Of a stretch of 64,000 nucleotides of DNA, positions 47,901-61,915 are shown piece after piece. A program made the position numbers and the translations under genes. Location: NCBI RefSeq assembly GCF_021147775.1, contig NZ_JAGTPK010000007.1, forward strand, positions 124,001-188,000, written 5' to 3'. Numbering within the stretch: the first letter of the stretch is position 1; every line of letters starts with the position of its first letter. The DNA comes from Pseudomonas californiensis (GTDB taxonomy: Bacteria; Pseudomonadota; Gammaproteobacteria; Pseudomonadales; Pseudomonadaceae). Below the pieces are notes generated by a model. It was given only the letters and a program-made list of their open reading frames with translations, had not been told where the DNA came from and ran no database searches.

Positions 47901-48882
47901 CCTTTGGCTTGGCACCACGACCGGTAGCACCCTCGTCGCGGATCTCGCCACCAGAGCCAGTTGATGCGCCCGGGAACGGAGCAATGGCGGTCGGATGGTT
48001 GTGAGTCTCGACCTTCATCAGAATGTGCACAGGTTCCTGCACCGCGCCGTACTGACGGGTTTCAGGATCCGGGAAGAAGCGGCCGGCGACGCTGCCGACG
48101 ATCACCGAGGCGTTGTCCTTGTAAGCGGACAGCACGCCTTCACTGTGCATCTGATAGGTGTTCTTGATCATGCCGAACAGGCTTTTCTCCTGACTTTCGC
48201 CATCAATATCCCAACTCGCGTTGAAGATCTTGTGGCGGCAGTGCTCGGAGTTCGCCTGCGCGAACATCATCAGTTCGATGTCATGAGGGTTGCGACCCAG
48301 ACCATTGAAGCTAGTCACCAGATAGTCGATCTCGTCTTCAGCCAGGGCTAGACCCAGTTCGACATTCGCTTTTTCCAGCGCAGCGCGACCGCCACTCAGG
48401 ATGTCGATAGCGGTCAGCGGCTTGGGCTGGGCGTGACTGAACAGACCGGCGGCCTGTTCGTGGTCGCTCAGGACCAATTGAGTCATGCGGTCGTGCAGCC
48501 CATCGGCAATAAGCTGAGCGTTAGCATCGCTGAACTGACCCGCCACATAAAAGGCTATCCCGCGCTCGATGCGCTGAATCTTGGCCAGGCCGCAATTGCG
48601 GGCGATGTCACTGGCCTTGCTCGACCAGGGCGAAATAGTGCCAAACCGCGGCAAGACCAGAAACAGACGGCCGCTCGGCTCTTGAACAGGCACACTCGGG
48701 CCGTACTTCAGGAGTCGGTCGAGAACCTGCTGTTCTTCGCTGGTCAGAACGTCGGTGACGTCGGCGAAGTGAGCGAATTCAGCGTACAAGCCACTGACAG
48801 CTGAAACTTTTTGTTTCAGTTGTTCTAGTAATTTGCTGTGGCGGAAGGCAGAAAGGGCAGGAGCACCGCGCAGGATCAACAT
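44986..48882 (-). CDS. purL: Phosphoribosylformylglycinamidine synthase
   Basis: Large single-chain FGAM synthase of purine synthesis. ATG 48882 ([19 protein letters not shown]) gives 1298 residues. It has an N-terminal PurS-like domain, two AIRS-related synthase halves ([49 protein letters not shown]) and a C-terminal class I glutaminase with nucleophile GVCNGCQML and His/Glu in [10 protein letters not shown]. All parts are intact. Divergent from mltF. Confidence 0.98.
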   Translation of the reverse strand: MLILRGAPALSAFRHSKLLEQLKQKVSAVSGLYAEFAHFADVTDVLTSEEQQVLDRLLKYGPSVPVQEPSGRLFLVLPRFGTISPWSSKASDIARNCGLAKIQRIERGIAFYVAGQFSDANAQLIADGLHDRMTQLVLSDHEQAAGLFSHAQPKPLTAIDILSGGRAALEKANVELGLALAEDEIDYLVTSFNGLGRNPHDIELMMFAQANSEHCRHKIFNASWDIDGESQEKSLFGMIKNTYQMHSEGVLSAYKDNASVIVGSVAGRFFPDPETRQYGAVQEPVHILMKVETHNHPTAIAPFPGASTGSGGEIRDEGATGRGAKPKAGLTGFTVSNLQIPGFVQPWEVPYGKPDRIVTALDIMIEGPLGGAAFNNEFGRPALTGYFRTFEQSITTPHGDEVRGYHKPIMLAGGMGNIREDHVQKGEITVGSKLIVLGGPAMLIGLGGGAASSMATGTSSADLDFASVQRENPEMERRCQEVIDRCWQLGDRNPISFIHDVGAGGLSNAFPELVNDGGRGGRFELRNVPNDEPGMAPLEIWSNESQERYVLAVGVEDFDRFKAICERERCPFAVVGEATAEPQLTVTDSHFGNSPVDMPLEVLLGKAPRMHRSVEREDEIGDDFDPSTLDIEESVQRVLRHPAVASKSFLITIGDRSITGLVARDQMVGPWQVPVADCAVTATSFDVNTGEAMAMGERTPLALLDAPASGRMAIGETLTNIAASRIARLSDIKLSANWMSAAGHPGEDARLYDTVKAVGMELCPELGITIPVGKDSMSMKTRWSDEGTEKSVTSPLSLIVTGFAPVVDIRQTLTPELRMDKGITDLILIDLGRGQNRMGASILAQTHGKLGRVAPDVDDAEDLKAFFAVVQGLNADGHILSYHDRSDGGLLVSTLEMAFAGHCGLNLHLDGLADNASELSAILFNEELGAVIQVRQDATPLVLAQFSAAGLADCVAVIGQPVNNDQVSISYGGEPVFTGQRRLLQRQWAETSYQIQRLRDNAECADQEFDALLEEDNPGLTVKLGFDVNDDIAAPYIKTGVRPQVAVLREQGVNGQVEMAAAFDRAGFNAIDVHMSDILAGRVDLNDFKGMVACGGFSYGDVLGAGEGWAKSALFNSRARDAFQGFFERTDSFTLGVCNGCQMLSNLHELIPGSEFWPHFVRNRSEQFEARVAMVQIQESPSIFLQGMAGSRMPIAIAHGEGHAEFRNADALLEADVSGTVALRFVDSHGKVTEAYPANPNGSPRGIGGLTTLDGRVTIMMPHPERVFRAVQNSWRPEEWNEDGAWMRMFRNARAWVN

Positions 48883-48950
48883 CTTCGGGACAGCCTCGGG
48901 AAGGGGGTGTGCTTTGAGGCCACGCATTCTAGCCTAAAGCGGACCTTTGA

Positions 48951-51099
<2,149 letters not shown>

Positions 51100-51100
<1 letters not shown>

Positions 51101-52473
51101 CAGGACACCTCAATCGCAGCCATCAGGCCGGTTTCCATGTGGTCGATCACGTGGCAGTGAAACATCCACACGCCAGGGTTATCCGCCACCAGCGCCACCC
51201 GCGCGCGCTCATTACGACCCAGAAGAAAGGTATCAGTAAAATAAGGCGTGATCTTGCGACGATTGGACGCGATCACCTTGAAACTCATGCCATGCAGGTG
51301 AATCGGGTGCTGATACTGGGTCATGTTTTTCAGTTCGAATATGTAACTCTTGCCCAACTGCAGTTTGGCGATAGGACGATCGGCACAGGTCTTGTCGGTA
51401 ATGTCCCAGGCTTCGCCATTGATCTGCCACAGGCTGGGTGGCTTGCCGTTGTCGGCGTTGACTGACACGGAGCCTACCCATTCAAAGTTGAAATTGATTT
51501 TTTCGGCGCTTGCCAGATCCGGTTCGGCGACGGGATTGGCTGGCAGCTCGGGTGGCCATTGACCCGGCGCGTCATTATTGGCGACCGAGCGGAAGGTCCC
51601 CAGCCGGACCGGCCCATTGCGCAACGCGATCTCTTTGCCAACCGCTGGCGCCTTGATTGCCAGACAGATGCGCATCCCAGGGCCAAGCCAGTATTCGTCG
51701 CCAAACGGACGTGGCGCGACCGGGTTGCCGTCCAGCGCATAGATCTGCGCCTCAGCGTCAGGCAGGTTGAGTCGATAGGTCACGGTATTGTCGAGGTTAA
51801 GCAGACGCACCCGGGTGATCTGCCCGGCTGGCAGCTCGATGACCGCCTGCGGCACACCGTTGAGCGTTGAAAGCCGCCCTGCAGTGCCTTCACGCGCGGC
51901 TTCGCGCAGCACGCTGAACTCGGTAAAAGCACCCTGTTCATCCACGTGCCAGCTTTTCAGGCTGACGGTGCGTTCGTGCAGAAAACCGGTGGGCTCGCGC
52001 TCTTCAACGATCAATGGCCCGACCAGCCCGCGCCCCAGCTCTTCGCTGCTGCTGACGTGTGGGTGATACCAATAGCTGCCGGCGTCCGGCACGCGGAATT
52101 TGTAATCAAAATATTCGCCCGGCTTGACCGGCAGTTGCGACACATACGGCACGCCGTCCATCTCCAGCGGCAACCGAATGCCGTGCCAGTGAATGGTCGT
52201 CTCAACCGGCAATTGGTTGATAAAGCGCAACCGCAGCCACTCACCCTGACGCACTCGCAACTCGGTCCCTGGCGCAGAACCGCCAAACGCCCATGCCGGG
52301 GTCTTGTGACCCGGAACCAGCTCAACATCCAGTGGAGCGGCGATCAGCACAAAGTCTGACCCTGCCTCCGAAGCCCGACGCCCCATCCAGTAACGCGAAG
52401 CACCGCCCGCGCCAAGGCCAACCACGGCAAGACCGGCGATACCACCGAGGATTTGGCGACGGGTGAAGGACAT
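51100..52473 (-). CDS. Tat-exported multicopper oxidase
   Basis: Periplasmic copper enzyme of 457 residues from ATG 52473. A twin-arginine signal (MSFTRRQILGGIAGLAVVG) precedes three cupredoxin domains. All copper motifs are present: IHWHGIRLP, YWYHPHVSS, HPIHLHGMSF and WMFHCHVIDHMETGLM. The last supplies the type-1 copper Cys, His and Met. It resembles copper-detoxifying oxidases (CueO/CopA class) but lacks an obvious Met-rich insert. It is translationally coupled to tadA; no copper regulator is adjacent. Confidence 0.93.
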
Positions 52474-52740
52474 AAACAGCAGAACCTCAAAAACGAATGC
52501 GGGCGGCATCCGGTACAGGATGCGAGGGGCGAATACGATACACCTGCCGCTGGGGAAAGATAAGAACGATTGACGATTACTGCCCTGGTTTCCTGAGAAA
52601 CGAAGGCAGCATTTGCTCTCAGACTCGCACCTCGACTCGCTTCAGCCATTCATAATCCTTCGGGGTTGCATCAGCAGTGAGGGCTAGTGCGTAAACCAGC
52701 AATCAGTGATGCATACCGATGGCATGCTGCGACTGGGCCC

Positions 52741-53526
52741 TCAGGCGGGCGCCTTGATTTTTTGCCGGCCTCTGGACCGGCTCTCGTGGTAAGCAGATAC
52801 GCCCAGATAGGCCGCCAGTTCGCAGGCTTGTTGGCGATCCTGTTTGCCATCGTGGTGCCGGGCGACCAGCAGCGTTCCATTTTCGTAGACGATGAAAGTA
52901 CGGTAACTGAGCACGCGTGCGAAATCGCATCTGATCACCACGCGCTGGGGCGTATGGAGGGCGCCGTTGACGCCCGCCACCTTTGCCTTGCCGGCAGGAT
53001 CGACAATGAGCGATGTGCGTTGATAGATGCCCCTCGCCAACCGGTACGCCGTAAGCAACAGCACCAGACTGCCGAACAGCGAACCCGCCCATGCCTTGCT
53101 CGGGTCATCCTCGGGTGACGAGGACGTAAAGAGCAGCCACATCGCGATCAATGCCAACGGAACCTGACGAAGCAGCACCGGGAAGATAAGACGCAACAAG
53201 CCCAGCTTCGGTCTCAAGACCTTATAAGTCGGAACAGGTGGCGGTGGTGGTTCAAGGCTGAGGAATGGCTCGAGCACCCTGCTAGCCTTGGCTATCAACT
53301 CAGCGTCAAGACCAGGGTTCGCTGGCTCGTTCTCGACCAGCAGCATGATCCCCAGGTAATGCTCCAGATGCAGGGTAATCACCCCACCGTCCACCGCCAG
53401 GTCCCAGTAACGCTGGTCCAGCCCATCTGCTTGCACTACCCACTCGCCCCCAAGCTCACGCTCCATCACCGCAGCGATGGCATTGAATAACGTCCAGTCA
53501 GAAACATCGCTGATATGCAGTTCCAT
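52741..53526 (-). CDS. Membrane protein of unknown function
   Basis: I do not recognise this 261-residue protein. Residues 1-92 form a soluble alpha/beta-like domain (DWTLFNAIAAVMEREL; GVITLHLEHYLGIMLLVEN), followed by the proline linker LEPPPPPVP, two hydrophobic helices (RLIFPVLLRQVPLALIAMWL and SLFGSLVLLLTAYRLARG) and a basic C-terminal region ending in SRSRGRQKIKAPA. It is monocistronic, with gaps of 267 and 336 bp on either side. Codon usage looks ordinary for the window, so it is probably a real gene. Confidence 0.75.
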   Translation of the reverse strand: MELHISDVSDWTLFNAIAAVMERELGGEWVVQADGLDQRYWDLAVDGGVITLHLEHYLGIMLLVENEPANPGLDAELIAKASRVLEPFLSLEPPPPPVPTYKVLRPKLGLLRLIFPVLLRQVPLALIAMWLLFTSSSPEDDPSKAWAGSLFGSLVLLLTAYRLARGIYQRTSLIVDPAGKAKVAGVNGALHTPQRVVIRCDFARVLSYRTFIVYENGTLLVARHHDGKQDRQQACELAAYLGVSAYHESRSRGRQKIKAPA

Positions 53527-53862
53527 GAGTGCCTTCGCAGTAGGCCGATCAGTCGCGGCGTGATGATAGAGGGTGAGGACAGGAAGAAGAGTCGATAACT
53601 CAGACGCCCCCCAGCGGGGAGATTACAGAACTTTTGGCGCATTCCTATCGCCGCCCACGATTTGGTTATAGCGGGTCGCGGTACGCGAGCTGCCTGCTTT
53701 CAATCACATACGTTTGCTTCTGGCTGGTAGCACCGCCTGCTGCACAGGTACTTTCAGCCAACCGCAGACATCACAGACTTCCGTCGACATTCCCGGCAAA
53801 TCCTGATGACAGTGAAGATGTGTCAGATATGCCGGGGCTGGTAAAACGCCGCAGTGTCCGTC
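53527..53862. other. Intergenic region upstream of unknown membrane protein
   Basis: 336 bp between the unknown membrane protein (leftward) and the end of the hydrolase gene (leftward). It holds a short rightward frame that lacks a ribosome site and runs antisense into the hydrolase. No terminator with a clear T-run, repeat or RNA-like structure is seen. Confidence 0.45.
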
Positions 53863-54804
53863 TTAACGGATGTTATTGTCCAGAAACTCGCGAATCACCG
53901 GAATGATCTGTTTGCCGTGGGTTTCAAGTGCGAAATGTCCAGTGTCATAGAAACGAACGTCTGCCTTGGGCAAATCGCGCTTCCAGGCTTGGGCACCGGC
54001 CGGCAGGAAGAACGGATCGTTCTTGCCCCACACCGCCAGCAATGGCGGCTGGTACTTGCGGAAGTATTCTTGAAAGGTTGGATACATCGCTACGTTCGTG
54101 GCGTAATCCAACAACAGGTCCAGCTGAATTTCCGCATTGCCAGGTCGCGATATCTGAAGCCCTTCCAACGTGTAACCGTCTGGCGACACGGCGCTCTTGT
54201 CGGTCACGCCTTCAAGGTATTGCCATTTGATTGAGGCTGGTGTCGGGAAGTCAAGCACAGCCTCCCGGTTCTGCGGCGTCGGCTCCTTCCAATACCGCTG
54301 AATAGGCGCCCAGCCATCGCCCAACCCTTCCTCATAAGCATTGCCGTTCTGGGAAACAATTGCGCTCACCCGTTCAGGATGGGCAACAGCCATGCGCCAG
54401 CCCACAGGAGCGCCGTAGTCGTGGACCATCAATGCATATTTATCGAGTTTGAGCTGCTCGGTGAACTGGCCGATGGTCTTCGCCAGTTGTGTGAAGGTGT
54501 ACGCGTACTGACCCCTGACCGGGGCTTCGGTGAAACCAAACGCAGGCAAGTCCGGGGCGATTACATGATAGCGATCGGCCAAGGCGGGCATCAGATCACG
54601 GAACATGAATGACGACGCCGCGAAGCCGTGGAGCAACAACACGGTGGGTGCCTTGGGGTCGCCGGCCTCACGGTAGAACACTTTCACATCACCGACTTGC
54701 TCATAGCGGTAATGAACTGTGCTGTCGACATTGGCAGCCTGCGCACCACCAGCAAGCAGAGATGCCGTGAGCCCAGCCGCTGCGATTGATTTTGAAGATG
54801 TCAT
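53863..54804 (-). CDS. Exported alpha/beta hydrolase with Asp nucleophile
   Basis: A 313-residue protein with a signal peptide (MTSSKSIAAAGLTASLLAGG...AQA) and an alpha/beta-hydrolase fold. The oxyanion region is LLLHGFAASSFMFRD. The nucleophile is Asp129 in VHDYGAPVGW, as in haloalkane dehalogenases and epoxide hydrolases rather than Ser esterases. Asp263 (WGKNDPFF) and His290 (DTGHFALE) complete the triad. The start has AGGAG 5 nt upstream. It is divergent from a CGNR zinc-finger gene across a repeat-rich 90-bp region, suggesting control by that protein. Confidence 0.9.
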   Translation of the reverse strand: MTSSKSIAAAGLTASLLAGGAQAANVDSTVHYRYEQVGDVKVFYREAGDPKAPTVLLLHGFAASSFMFRDLMPALADRYHVIAPDLPAFGFTEAPVRGQYAYTFTQLAKTIGQFTEQLKLDKYALMVHDYGAPVGWRMAVAHPERVSAIVSQNGNAYEEGLGDGWAPIQRYWKEPTPQNREAVLDFPTPASIKWQYLEGVTDKSAVSPDGYTLEGLQISRPGNAEIQLDLLLDYATNVAMYPTFQEYFRKYQPPLLAVWGKNDPFFLPAGAQAWKRDLPKADVRFYDTGHFALETHGKQIIPVIREFLDNNIR

Positions 54805-54805
54805 G

Positions 54806-54887
54806 GTAACTCCTAGTAACCTTTAAAGTGGAGATTTGAAGGTTACGGATTAATTTGGTAACCTGTCAATCAAATTTTATGAGTTAC
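54806..54887. promoter_or_regulatory. Tandem inverted-repeat operator between hydrolase and CGNR genes
   Basis: GTAACCTT (54816-54823) and AAGGTTAC (54839-54846) form a perfect 8-bp inverted repeat. A second pair, GTAAC (54858-54862) and GTTAC (54883-54887), has nearly the same arm spacing and is shifted by about 42 bp. A further GTAAC (54806-54810) lies in the hydrolase ribosome-site region. A TTGACA -35 element (minus strand, 54869-54864) and a TAACCT -10 (54845-54840) for the hydrolase overlap or abut the arms. Binding by the divergent regulator is inferred. Confidence 0.65.
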
Positions 54888-54894
54888 AAGCCGC

Positions 54895-55479
54895 ATGAAT
54901 TCCACCAGCGCTTCTTCCGCCGCCCTCTTCCTGGCTGACAACCTTGCCCTGGATTTCATCAACAGCGAGTACGGTGTAGGTGAACAACGCCATGACTGCC
55001 TTGCCGACGATCAAGGCGTTGCGAACTGGCTCAACACGGCCGGACAGCTGCCCAGGCTCGTTGAACAGAAAGTCCCACACGGACTGCTGGCGAAAGCCCG
55101 TGAGCTTCGCGACTGTTCAAGGGCGGTAGTGAACGCGGCAATGGAAGGCACTACCGTCGATCTCACGCTGATCAATCAGGTGCTTGAAGCGGGTCGCCCG
55201 GTGAGGAAGCTGGAATGGGATAACGAGGTGCAGCAGTTCCGCGTCGGCGTTCACCAAAGGGATGCCAGCGCGGCGAGTTTGCTCTGGCCGGTGGCCGAAT
55301 CCCTGGTGAGGCTGGTCACGAGCGACAAGTTCGAATTCGTTCGCCAATGCGAGGCGCATGACTGCGTTCTGCTCTTCCACGACCTGAGCAAATCGCACCG
55401 CCGCCGCTGGTGCAGCATGGCGACCTGCGGCAATCGCATGAAAGTGGCAGCGTTTCGTTCCAGGAAGAAACCTGAATAG
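54895..55479 (+). CDS. CGNR zinc-finger (ABATE-domain) putative regulator
   Basis: A 194-residue protein. The N-terminal ABATE-type domain (LALDFINSEYGVGEQRHDCL; GVANWLNTAGQLPRL) is thought to sense a stress or ligand, and the C-terminal CGNR zinc finger has HDCVLLFHDLSKSHRRRWCS followed by MATCGNRMKVAAFRSRKK. The Cys and basic residues suit DNA binding. Its divergent placement from an exported hydrolase, with inverted repeats between, is typical of a local regulator. The target is inferred from position only. Confidence 0.88.
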   Translation: MNSTSASSAALFLADNLALDFINSEYGVGEQRHDCLADDQGVANWLNTAGQLPRLVEQKVPHGLLAKARELRDCSRAVVNAAMEGTTVDLTLINQVLEAGRPVRKLEWDNEVQQFRVGVHQRDASAASLLWPVAESLVRLVTSDKFEFVRQCEAHDCVLLFHDLSKSHRRRWCSMATCGNRMKVAAFRSRKKPE

Positions 55480-55597
55480 GGCCGGTTAAAGTACAAGCTG
55501 CCGGTCGAAAGCCGAGGGCAAAAAACATACTCAGCAGCACCCTGCACGCGGTGCCTGGCGATGCAGAAGGCTACCTGAATTTGCCAGACCCAAAAAG

Positions 55598-55626
55598 CCA
55601 AAAAGCCCGCAATTACGCGGGCTTCA
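55598..55626 (-). terminator. Terminator of guaBA
   Basis: AAGCCCGC (55603-55610) / GCGGGCTT (55617-55624), 6-nt loop. Read leftward, it is followed by a TTTTT run, then another TTTTT. It lies 45 bp past the guaA stop and also lies downstream of the convergent CGNR gene. Confidence 0.85.
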
Positions 55627-55670
55627 GGGCATTTTTTGCTAGATCGTGCCGGACGATGCCGGACGTCCAA

Positions 55671-57248
55671 TCATTCCCACTCAATCGTCGCAGGCGGCTT
55701 GCTCGAGACGTCATAGGTCACGCGGGAGATGCCTTCGATTTCGTTGATGATGCGGCCGCTGACGACTTCCAGCAGTTCGTAAGGCAGGTGTGCCCAACGA
55801 GCGGTCATGAAGTCGATGGTTTCAACGGCGCGCAGCGCAACGACCCAGGCGTAGCGGCGACCATCGCCGACCACACCGACCGATTTCACCGGCTGGAAGA
55901 CGACGAATGCCTGGCTGACCTTGTGGTACCAGTCGGCCTTGCGCAGTTCTTCGATGAAGATGTGGTCGGCGCGACGCAGGATGTCGGCGTATTCCTTCTT
56001 CACTTCACCGAGGATGCGCACGCCCAGGCCTGGACCCGGGAATGGGTGGCGGTAGACCATGTCGTACGGCAGGCCCAGTTCGAGGCCCAGACGGCGGACT
56101 TCGTCCTTGAACAGCTCGCGCAGTGGCTCGACCAGCTTGAGGTTCATTTCTTCCGGCAGGCCGCCCACGTTGTGGTGCGACTTGATGACGTGAGCCTTGC
56201 CGCTTTTCGCGCCAGCCGACTCGATCACGTCCGGGTAGATGGTGCCCTGAGCGAGGTACTTGATATTGTCCAGTTTGCAGGATTCGGCATCGAACACATC
56301 GATGAAGGTACGACCGATGATCTTGCGCTTCTTCTCTGGATCGCTCTCGCCTTCCAGGTTGTTCAGAAACTGCTCTTCGGCGTTGGCGCGGATGACCTTG
56401 ACGCCCATGTTCTCGGCGAACATGGCCATCACTTGCTCGCCTTCGTGCAGACGCAGCAGACCGTTATCAACGAACACGCAGGTCAGTTGATCACCAATGG
56501 CCTTGTGCAGCAGCGCCGCGACCACAGAAGAGTCAACGCCACCGGACAGGCCCAGCAGCACGTTGTCAGTGCCAACCTGGGCACGAATGGTGGCGATGGC
56601 ATCGTCAGCAATGTGCGACGGCGTCCACAGTGCTTCGCAACCGCAGATGTCGAGGATAAAGCGCGACAGGATGCGGCCACCCTGTTTGGTGTGGGTCACT
56701 TCCGGGTGGAACTGCACACCGTAGTAGCCTCGGGTGTCGTCAGCCATACCGGCGATCGGGCAGCTCGGGGTGCTGGCCAGAACGTGGAAGCCTTCCGGGA
56801 TCTCGGTAACCTTGTCACCGTGGCTCATCCAGACGTCGAGGCCGAATACGCCGTCGGCGTCGATGTGGTCTTCGATACCGTCCAGTACGCGGCTCTTGCC
56901 GACCACGTCGACGCGGGCGTAACCGAACTCGCGCAGGTCGGAACCTTCAACGCGACCGCCGAGCTGCTCGGCCATGGTCTGCATGCCGTAGCAAATGCCG
57001 AAGACCGGTACGTTGAGGTCGAACACTGCCTGTGGCGCGCGCGGGCTGTCGGCTTCGTGCACGGACTCGGGACCGCCGGCGAGGATGATCCCGCGCGGAG
57101 CGAATTCGCGAATCGCTTCATCGTCCATGTCGAACGGGTGCAGCTCGCAGTACACACCGATTTCGCGCACGCGGCGGGCGATCAGTTGGGTGTACTGGGA
57201 ACCGAAATCGAGGATCAGGATACGGTGGGCGTGAATGTCGAGGGCCAT
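55671..57248 (-). CDS. guaA: GMP synthase (glutamine-hydrolysing)
   Basis: Aminates XMP to GMP. The 525 residues contain the class I glutaminase (nucleophile in [18 protein letters not shown]), the ATP-pyrophosphatase motif [16 protein letters not shown] and the C-terminal dimerisation domain ending [17 protein letters not shown]. It lies 105 bp downstream of guaB on the same strand, the usual guaBA operon. It is followed by a strong terminator. Confidence 0.98.
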   Translation of the reverse strand: MALDIHAHRILILDFGSQYTQLIARRVREIGVYCELHPFDMDDEAIREFAPRGIILAGGPESVHEADSPRAPQAVFDLNVPVFGICYGMQTMAEQLGGRVEGSDLREFGYARVDVVGKSRVLDGIEDHIDADGVFGLDVWMSHGDKVTEIPEGFHVLASTPSCPIAGMADDTRGYYGVQFHPEVTHTKQGGRILSRFILDICGCEALWTPSHIADDAIATIRAQVGTDNVLLGLSGGVDSSVVAALLHKAIGDQLTCVFVDNGLLRLHEGEQVMAMFAENMGVKVIRANAEEQFLNNLEGESDPEKKRKIIGRTFIDVFDAESCKLDNIKYLAQGTIYPDVIESAGAKSGKAHVIKSHHNVGGLPEEMNLKLVEPLRELFKDEVRRLGLELGLPYDMVYRHPFPGPGLGVRILGEVKKEYADILRRADHIFIEELRKADWYHKVSQAFVVFQPVKSVGVVGDGRRYAWVVALRAVETIDFMTARWAHLPYELLEVVSGRIINEIEGISRVTYDVSSKPPATIEWE

Positions 57249-57320
57249 GACTCATTCTCGTCAAAAAACAGAAACGACACGGGGCTGCGTCAACAGCCCC
57301 GGCCATGAAACTTGCTGGGT

Positions 57321-57346
57321 TGCAGCGTGGCACAAACCACGCTGCA
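57321..57346. repeat. Perfect hairpin in guaB-guaA gap
   Basis: TGCAGCGTGG (57321-57330) and CCACGCTGCA (57337-57346), a 10-bp perfect stem with a 6-nt loop, starting just after the guaB stop. There is no T-run on either side, so it is more likely an mRNA-stabilising or processing structure than a terminator. Confidence 0.65.
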
Positions 57347-57353
57347 CACCTGA

Positions 57354-59467
<2,114 letters not shown>

Positions 59468-59538
59468 GGCAGTGTCGCTGAAAGCTGTGTGAGGCGGCAG
59501 CTTAATCCGCCATCGTCTGAGGTCAAGGTCAATCTCGA

Positions 59539-60318
59539 TCACCCTGTAATGTAGCGCCCTATCAACGCGATGCCGCTGACCAGCACCAGCCAGGTCACCA
59601 GCCGTACAAAGGCCTCCCTGGAAAGCCTGCTCACCAGCGACCGCCCTGACCAGGAACCCAGCAACATGGCGGGTAGCAGGCAGGCACCCAGCACCAGCAG
59701 CGGAATTTCCGCATAGACACCAGCAATCACAAACAGGCTCAGGCGGACCACTGTGCTGCAACTGATCAGCGCACTTTGTGTGGCCCTCGCCTGCTCTTTG
59801 GACGCAAGCCGGCTGTTCAGGTAGAGGGCGTATAGAAAACCGCCGCTGCCGAACAGCGCACCGAACAATCCGCCGATGGTGCCCATGGGAATCGCCCATC
59901 CGGCAGACAATTGCGCCGGTCGGAGCTTCACCGCCAGGCTGTACAGCGCGTAAGCCGTGACAAAAATGCCCATCAATAACAGCAGCAGGTCTGACTTGAG
60001 GTTGAGCAGAAACACCACTCCCACCGTGCAGCCTGTTGCCATGCAAGGCAGCAGCCGCAACAACTCGGACCGCACCACCGACTGGCGTGCTGGAAGCAGG
60101 TTGCCGAACGCAGCCAGAAAATCCAGCATCACCAGCAAAGGAATGATCCGCGACAGCGGCATGAAGTGAATCAGGATGGGCCCAGCCACCAGCGCTGTGC
60201 CGAAACCGGCAACGCCGAACACTATATAAGCTGCGAGTACGCTCAGTTCGATCAGCAACCAGTCAAGCGGCGTGAAGCCGAGTTGCGTGAATGCCTGCGC
60301 CACATCGAAAACAGCCAC
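59539..60318 (-). CDS. TauE/SafE (TSUP) family permease
   Basis: A 259-residue inner-membrane protein with about eight hydrophobic helices (WLLIELSVLAAYIVFGVAGFG; LLLLMGIFVTAYALYSLAV; LVTWLVLVSGIALIGRYITG). The paired motifs FGVAGFGTALVAGPIL and GLFGALFGSGGFLYALYLNS are TSUP signatures. Family members export or import sulfur-containing or organic anions; the substrate is unknown. It precedes the CPEC gene on the same strand with a 71-bp gap and is divergent from xseA. Confidence 0.9.
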   Translation of the reverse strand: MAVFDVAQAFTQLGFTPLDWLLIELSVLAAYIVFGVAGFGTALVAGPILIHFMPLSRIIPLLVMLDFLAAFGNLLPARQSVVRSELLRLLPCMATGCTVGVVFLLNLKSDLLLLLMGIFVTAYALYSLAVKLRPAQLSAGWAIPMGTIGGLFGALFGSGGFLYALYLNSRLASKEQARATQSALISCSTVVRLSLFVIAGVYAEIPLLVLGACLLPAMLLGSWSGRSLVSRLSREAFVRLVTWLVLVSGIALIGRYITG

Positions 60319-60528
60319 CGGCTTTCCTCCCTGAAAACTTTACTGAATCATCGACCATCAAAACGGCCTGATGGGCTGCAATGACTGTGCATCAAGTCTC
60401 GTCAGAAAACTATCCAATGCCTTGAAAGTCGACGCAGGCCAACCCGAAGCGCGATGTACACAGCCCCCGGACCGGGGAACCGACATGCGCGGATGCGCTG
60501 AAAGCCTATTGCCTTTATGATGCCCGCC

Positions 60529-61908
60529 ATGATCAAAGACCCTTTCGCAAGACTCGGCCTCGACCGGGAAGTCCTTACTGTCAGCCAGCTCAACGGCCGC
60601 GCGCGGGTGTTGCTGGAGGACGTGTTCAGCAGCATCTGGGTCGAGGGCGAGATATCCAACCTCTCGCGCCCGGCTTCGGGCCACGTGTACTTCACCCTGA
60701 AGGACTCTGGTGCTCAAGTGCGTTGCGCGCTGTTTCGTCAGAGCGCAGCCCGCGTCAGGCAAGCGCTCAAGGACGGCTTGCAGGTCAAGGTACGCGGCAA
60801 GGTTTCGCTGTTCGAAGGCCGTGGTGATTACCAGTTGATCCTCGATACGGTCGAGCCTGCCGGCGATGGTGCACTGCGTCTGGCCTTCGATGCCCTCAAA
60901 GCCAAGCTGAGCGATGAAGGACTGTTCAGCGCCGAACGCAAGGTCGCACTTCCGCTGCACCCGCAACGCATCGGGATCATCAGCTCGCCCACCGGTGCGG
61001 TCATTCGCGACATCATCAGTGTGTTCCGCCGCCGCGCACCGCGCGTCGAGCTGACACTGATCCCGACCGCCGTTCAAGGACGCGAGGCTATCAATCAGAT
61101 AGTTCGCGCTTTGAAACTGGCTGACTCCAGAGGCTTCGACGCATTGATCCTGGCCCGTGGCGGCGGCTCGCTAGAAGACCTGTGGTGCTTTAACGAAGAG
61201 GCTGTCGCCCGCGCCATCGATGCCTGTGTCACGCCCATCGTCAGTGCGGTAGGCCATGAAACCGACGTATCGATCAGTGACTTCGTCGCTGATGTGCGTG
61301 CGCCAACGCCCTCCGCTGCTGCAGAACTGCTGGCGCCGGACTCCAGCGATCTGCATCGCCGCGTCGATAATCTGCACCGTCGGCTGGTGAGCCGGATGCA
61401 GGACAGGCTGATGCGTGAACGGCTGCGCCTGGACGGCATCTCGCGCCGCTTGCGTCACCCTGGTGAGCGTCTGCGTCAGCAGGCTCAGCGCCTGGATGAC
61501 CTGGACATGCGTCTGCGTCGCGCCTTCGAACAGAACATGCATACGCGCAAGGTTCGCCTCGCGCACATGGAAAGCCGTCTGGCCGCGCAACATCCAGGGC
61601 GTACCCTGGCGTTTCTGCGTCAGCGTCTGGAGGTGCTGGCCGAACGCCTGCCTCGCGCCATTCGCGAACAGATCAAGACCCGCAAACTGCAACTGCAAAG
61701 CCAGATGCAGACACTCAATGTGGTCAGTCCGCTGGCCACACTGGGACGCGGCTACAGCATCCTCCTCGATGAACGCGGGCAAGCGATCCGCAATGCAGCG
61801 CAAACCCGAACTGGCCAGCGCCTGACGGCAAAGCTCGGTGAAGGCGAACTGCAAGTACGCGTCGAAGACAACCACCTCACGCCCGTGACCCTTTCTCTTC
61901 TGGACTGA
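60529..61908 (+). CDS. xseA: Exodeoxyribonuclease VII large subunit
   Basis: With XseB, degrades single-stranded DNA to oligonucleotides. The start ATG 60529 (MIKDPFARLGLDREVLTVSQ) gives 459 residues; an ATG pair at 60517 is also in frame. The OB-fold (ILVEGEISNLS-like region: SIWVEGEISNLSRPASGHVY) is followed by the catalytic domain (RIGIISSPTGAVIRDII; ARGGGSLEDLWCFNEE; GHETDVSISDFVADVRAPTP) and a long coiled coil. The small subunit gene is not in the window. Confidence 0.97.
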   Translation: MIKDPFARLGLDREVLTVSQLNGRARVLLEDVFSSIWVEGEISNLSRPASGHVYFTLKDSGAQVRCALFRQSAARVRQALKDGLQVKVRGKVSLFEGRGDYQLILDTVEPAGDGALRLAFDALKAKLSDEGLFSAERKVALPLHPQRIGIISSPTGAVIRDIISVFRRRAPRVELTLIPTAVQGREAINQIVRALKLADSRGFDALILARGGGSLEDLWCFNEEAVARAIDACVTPIVSAVGHETDVSISDFVADVRAPTPSAAAELLAPDSSDLHRRVDNLHRRLVSRMQDRLMRERLRLDGISRRLRHPGERLRQQAQRLDDLDMRLRRAFEQNMHTRKVRLAHMESRLAAQHPGRTLAFLRQRLEVLAERLPRAIREQIKTRKLQLQSQMQTLNVVSPLATLGRGYSILLDERGQAIRNAAQTRTGQRLTAKLGEGELQVRVEDNHLTPVTLSLLD

Positions 61909-61915
61909 CTGCCCA

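Noticed and set aside
53634..53906. 90-codon rightward frame
   Set aside because: Mostly non-coding-looking, no ribosome site, and its 3' part is antisense to the hydrolase gene.
57249..57353. Guanine or purine riboswitch before guaA
   Set aside because: Only a simple hairpin is present; no three-way junction sequence typical of purine riboswitches.
59468..60046. Upstream extension of the CPEC gene to 375 codons
   Set aside because: The extra 193 residues lie in the TSUP permease gene in another frame and read as low-quality Arg/Gly/Cys sequence. ATG 59467 opens the conserved protein.
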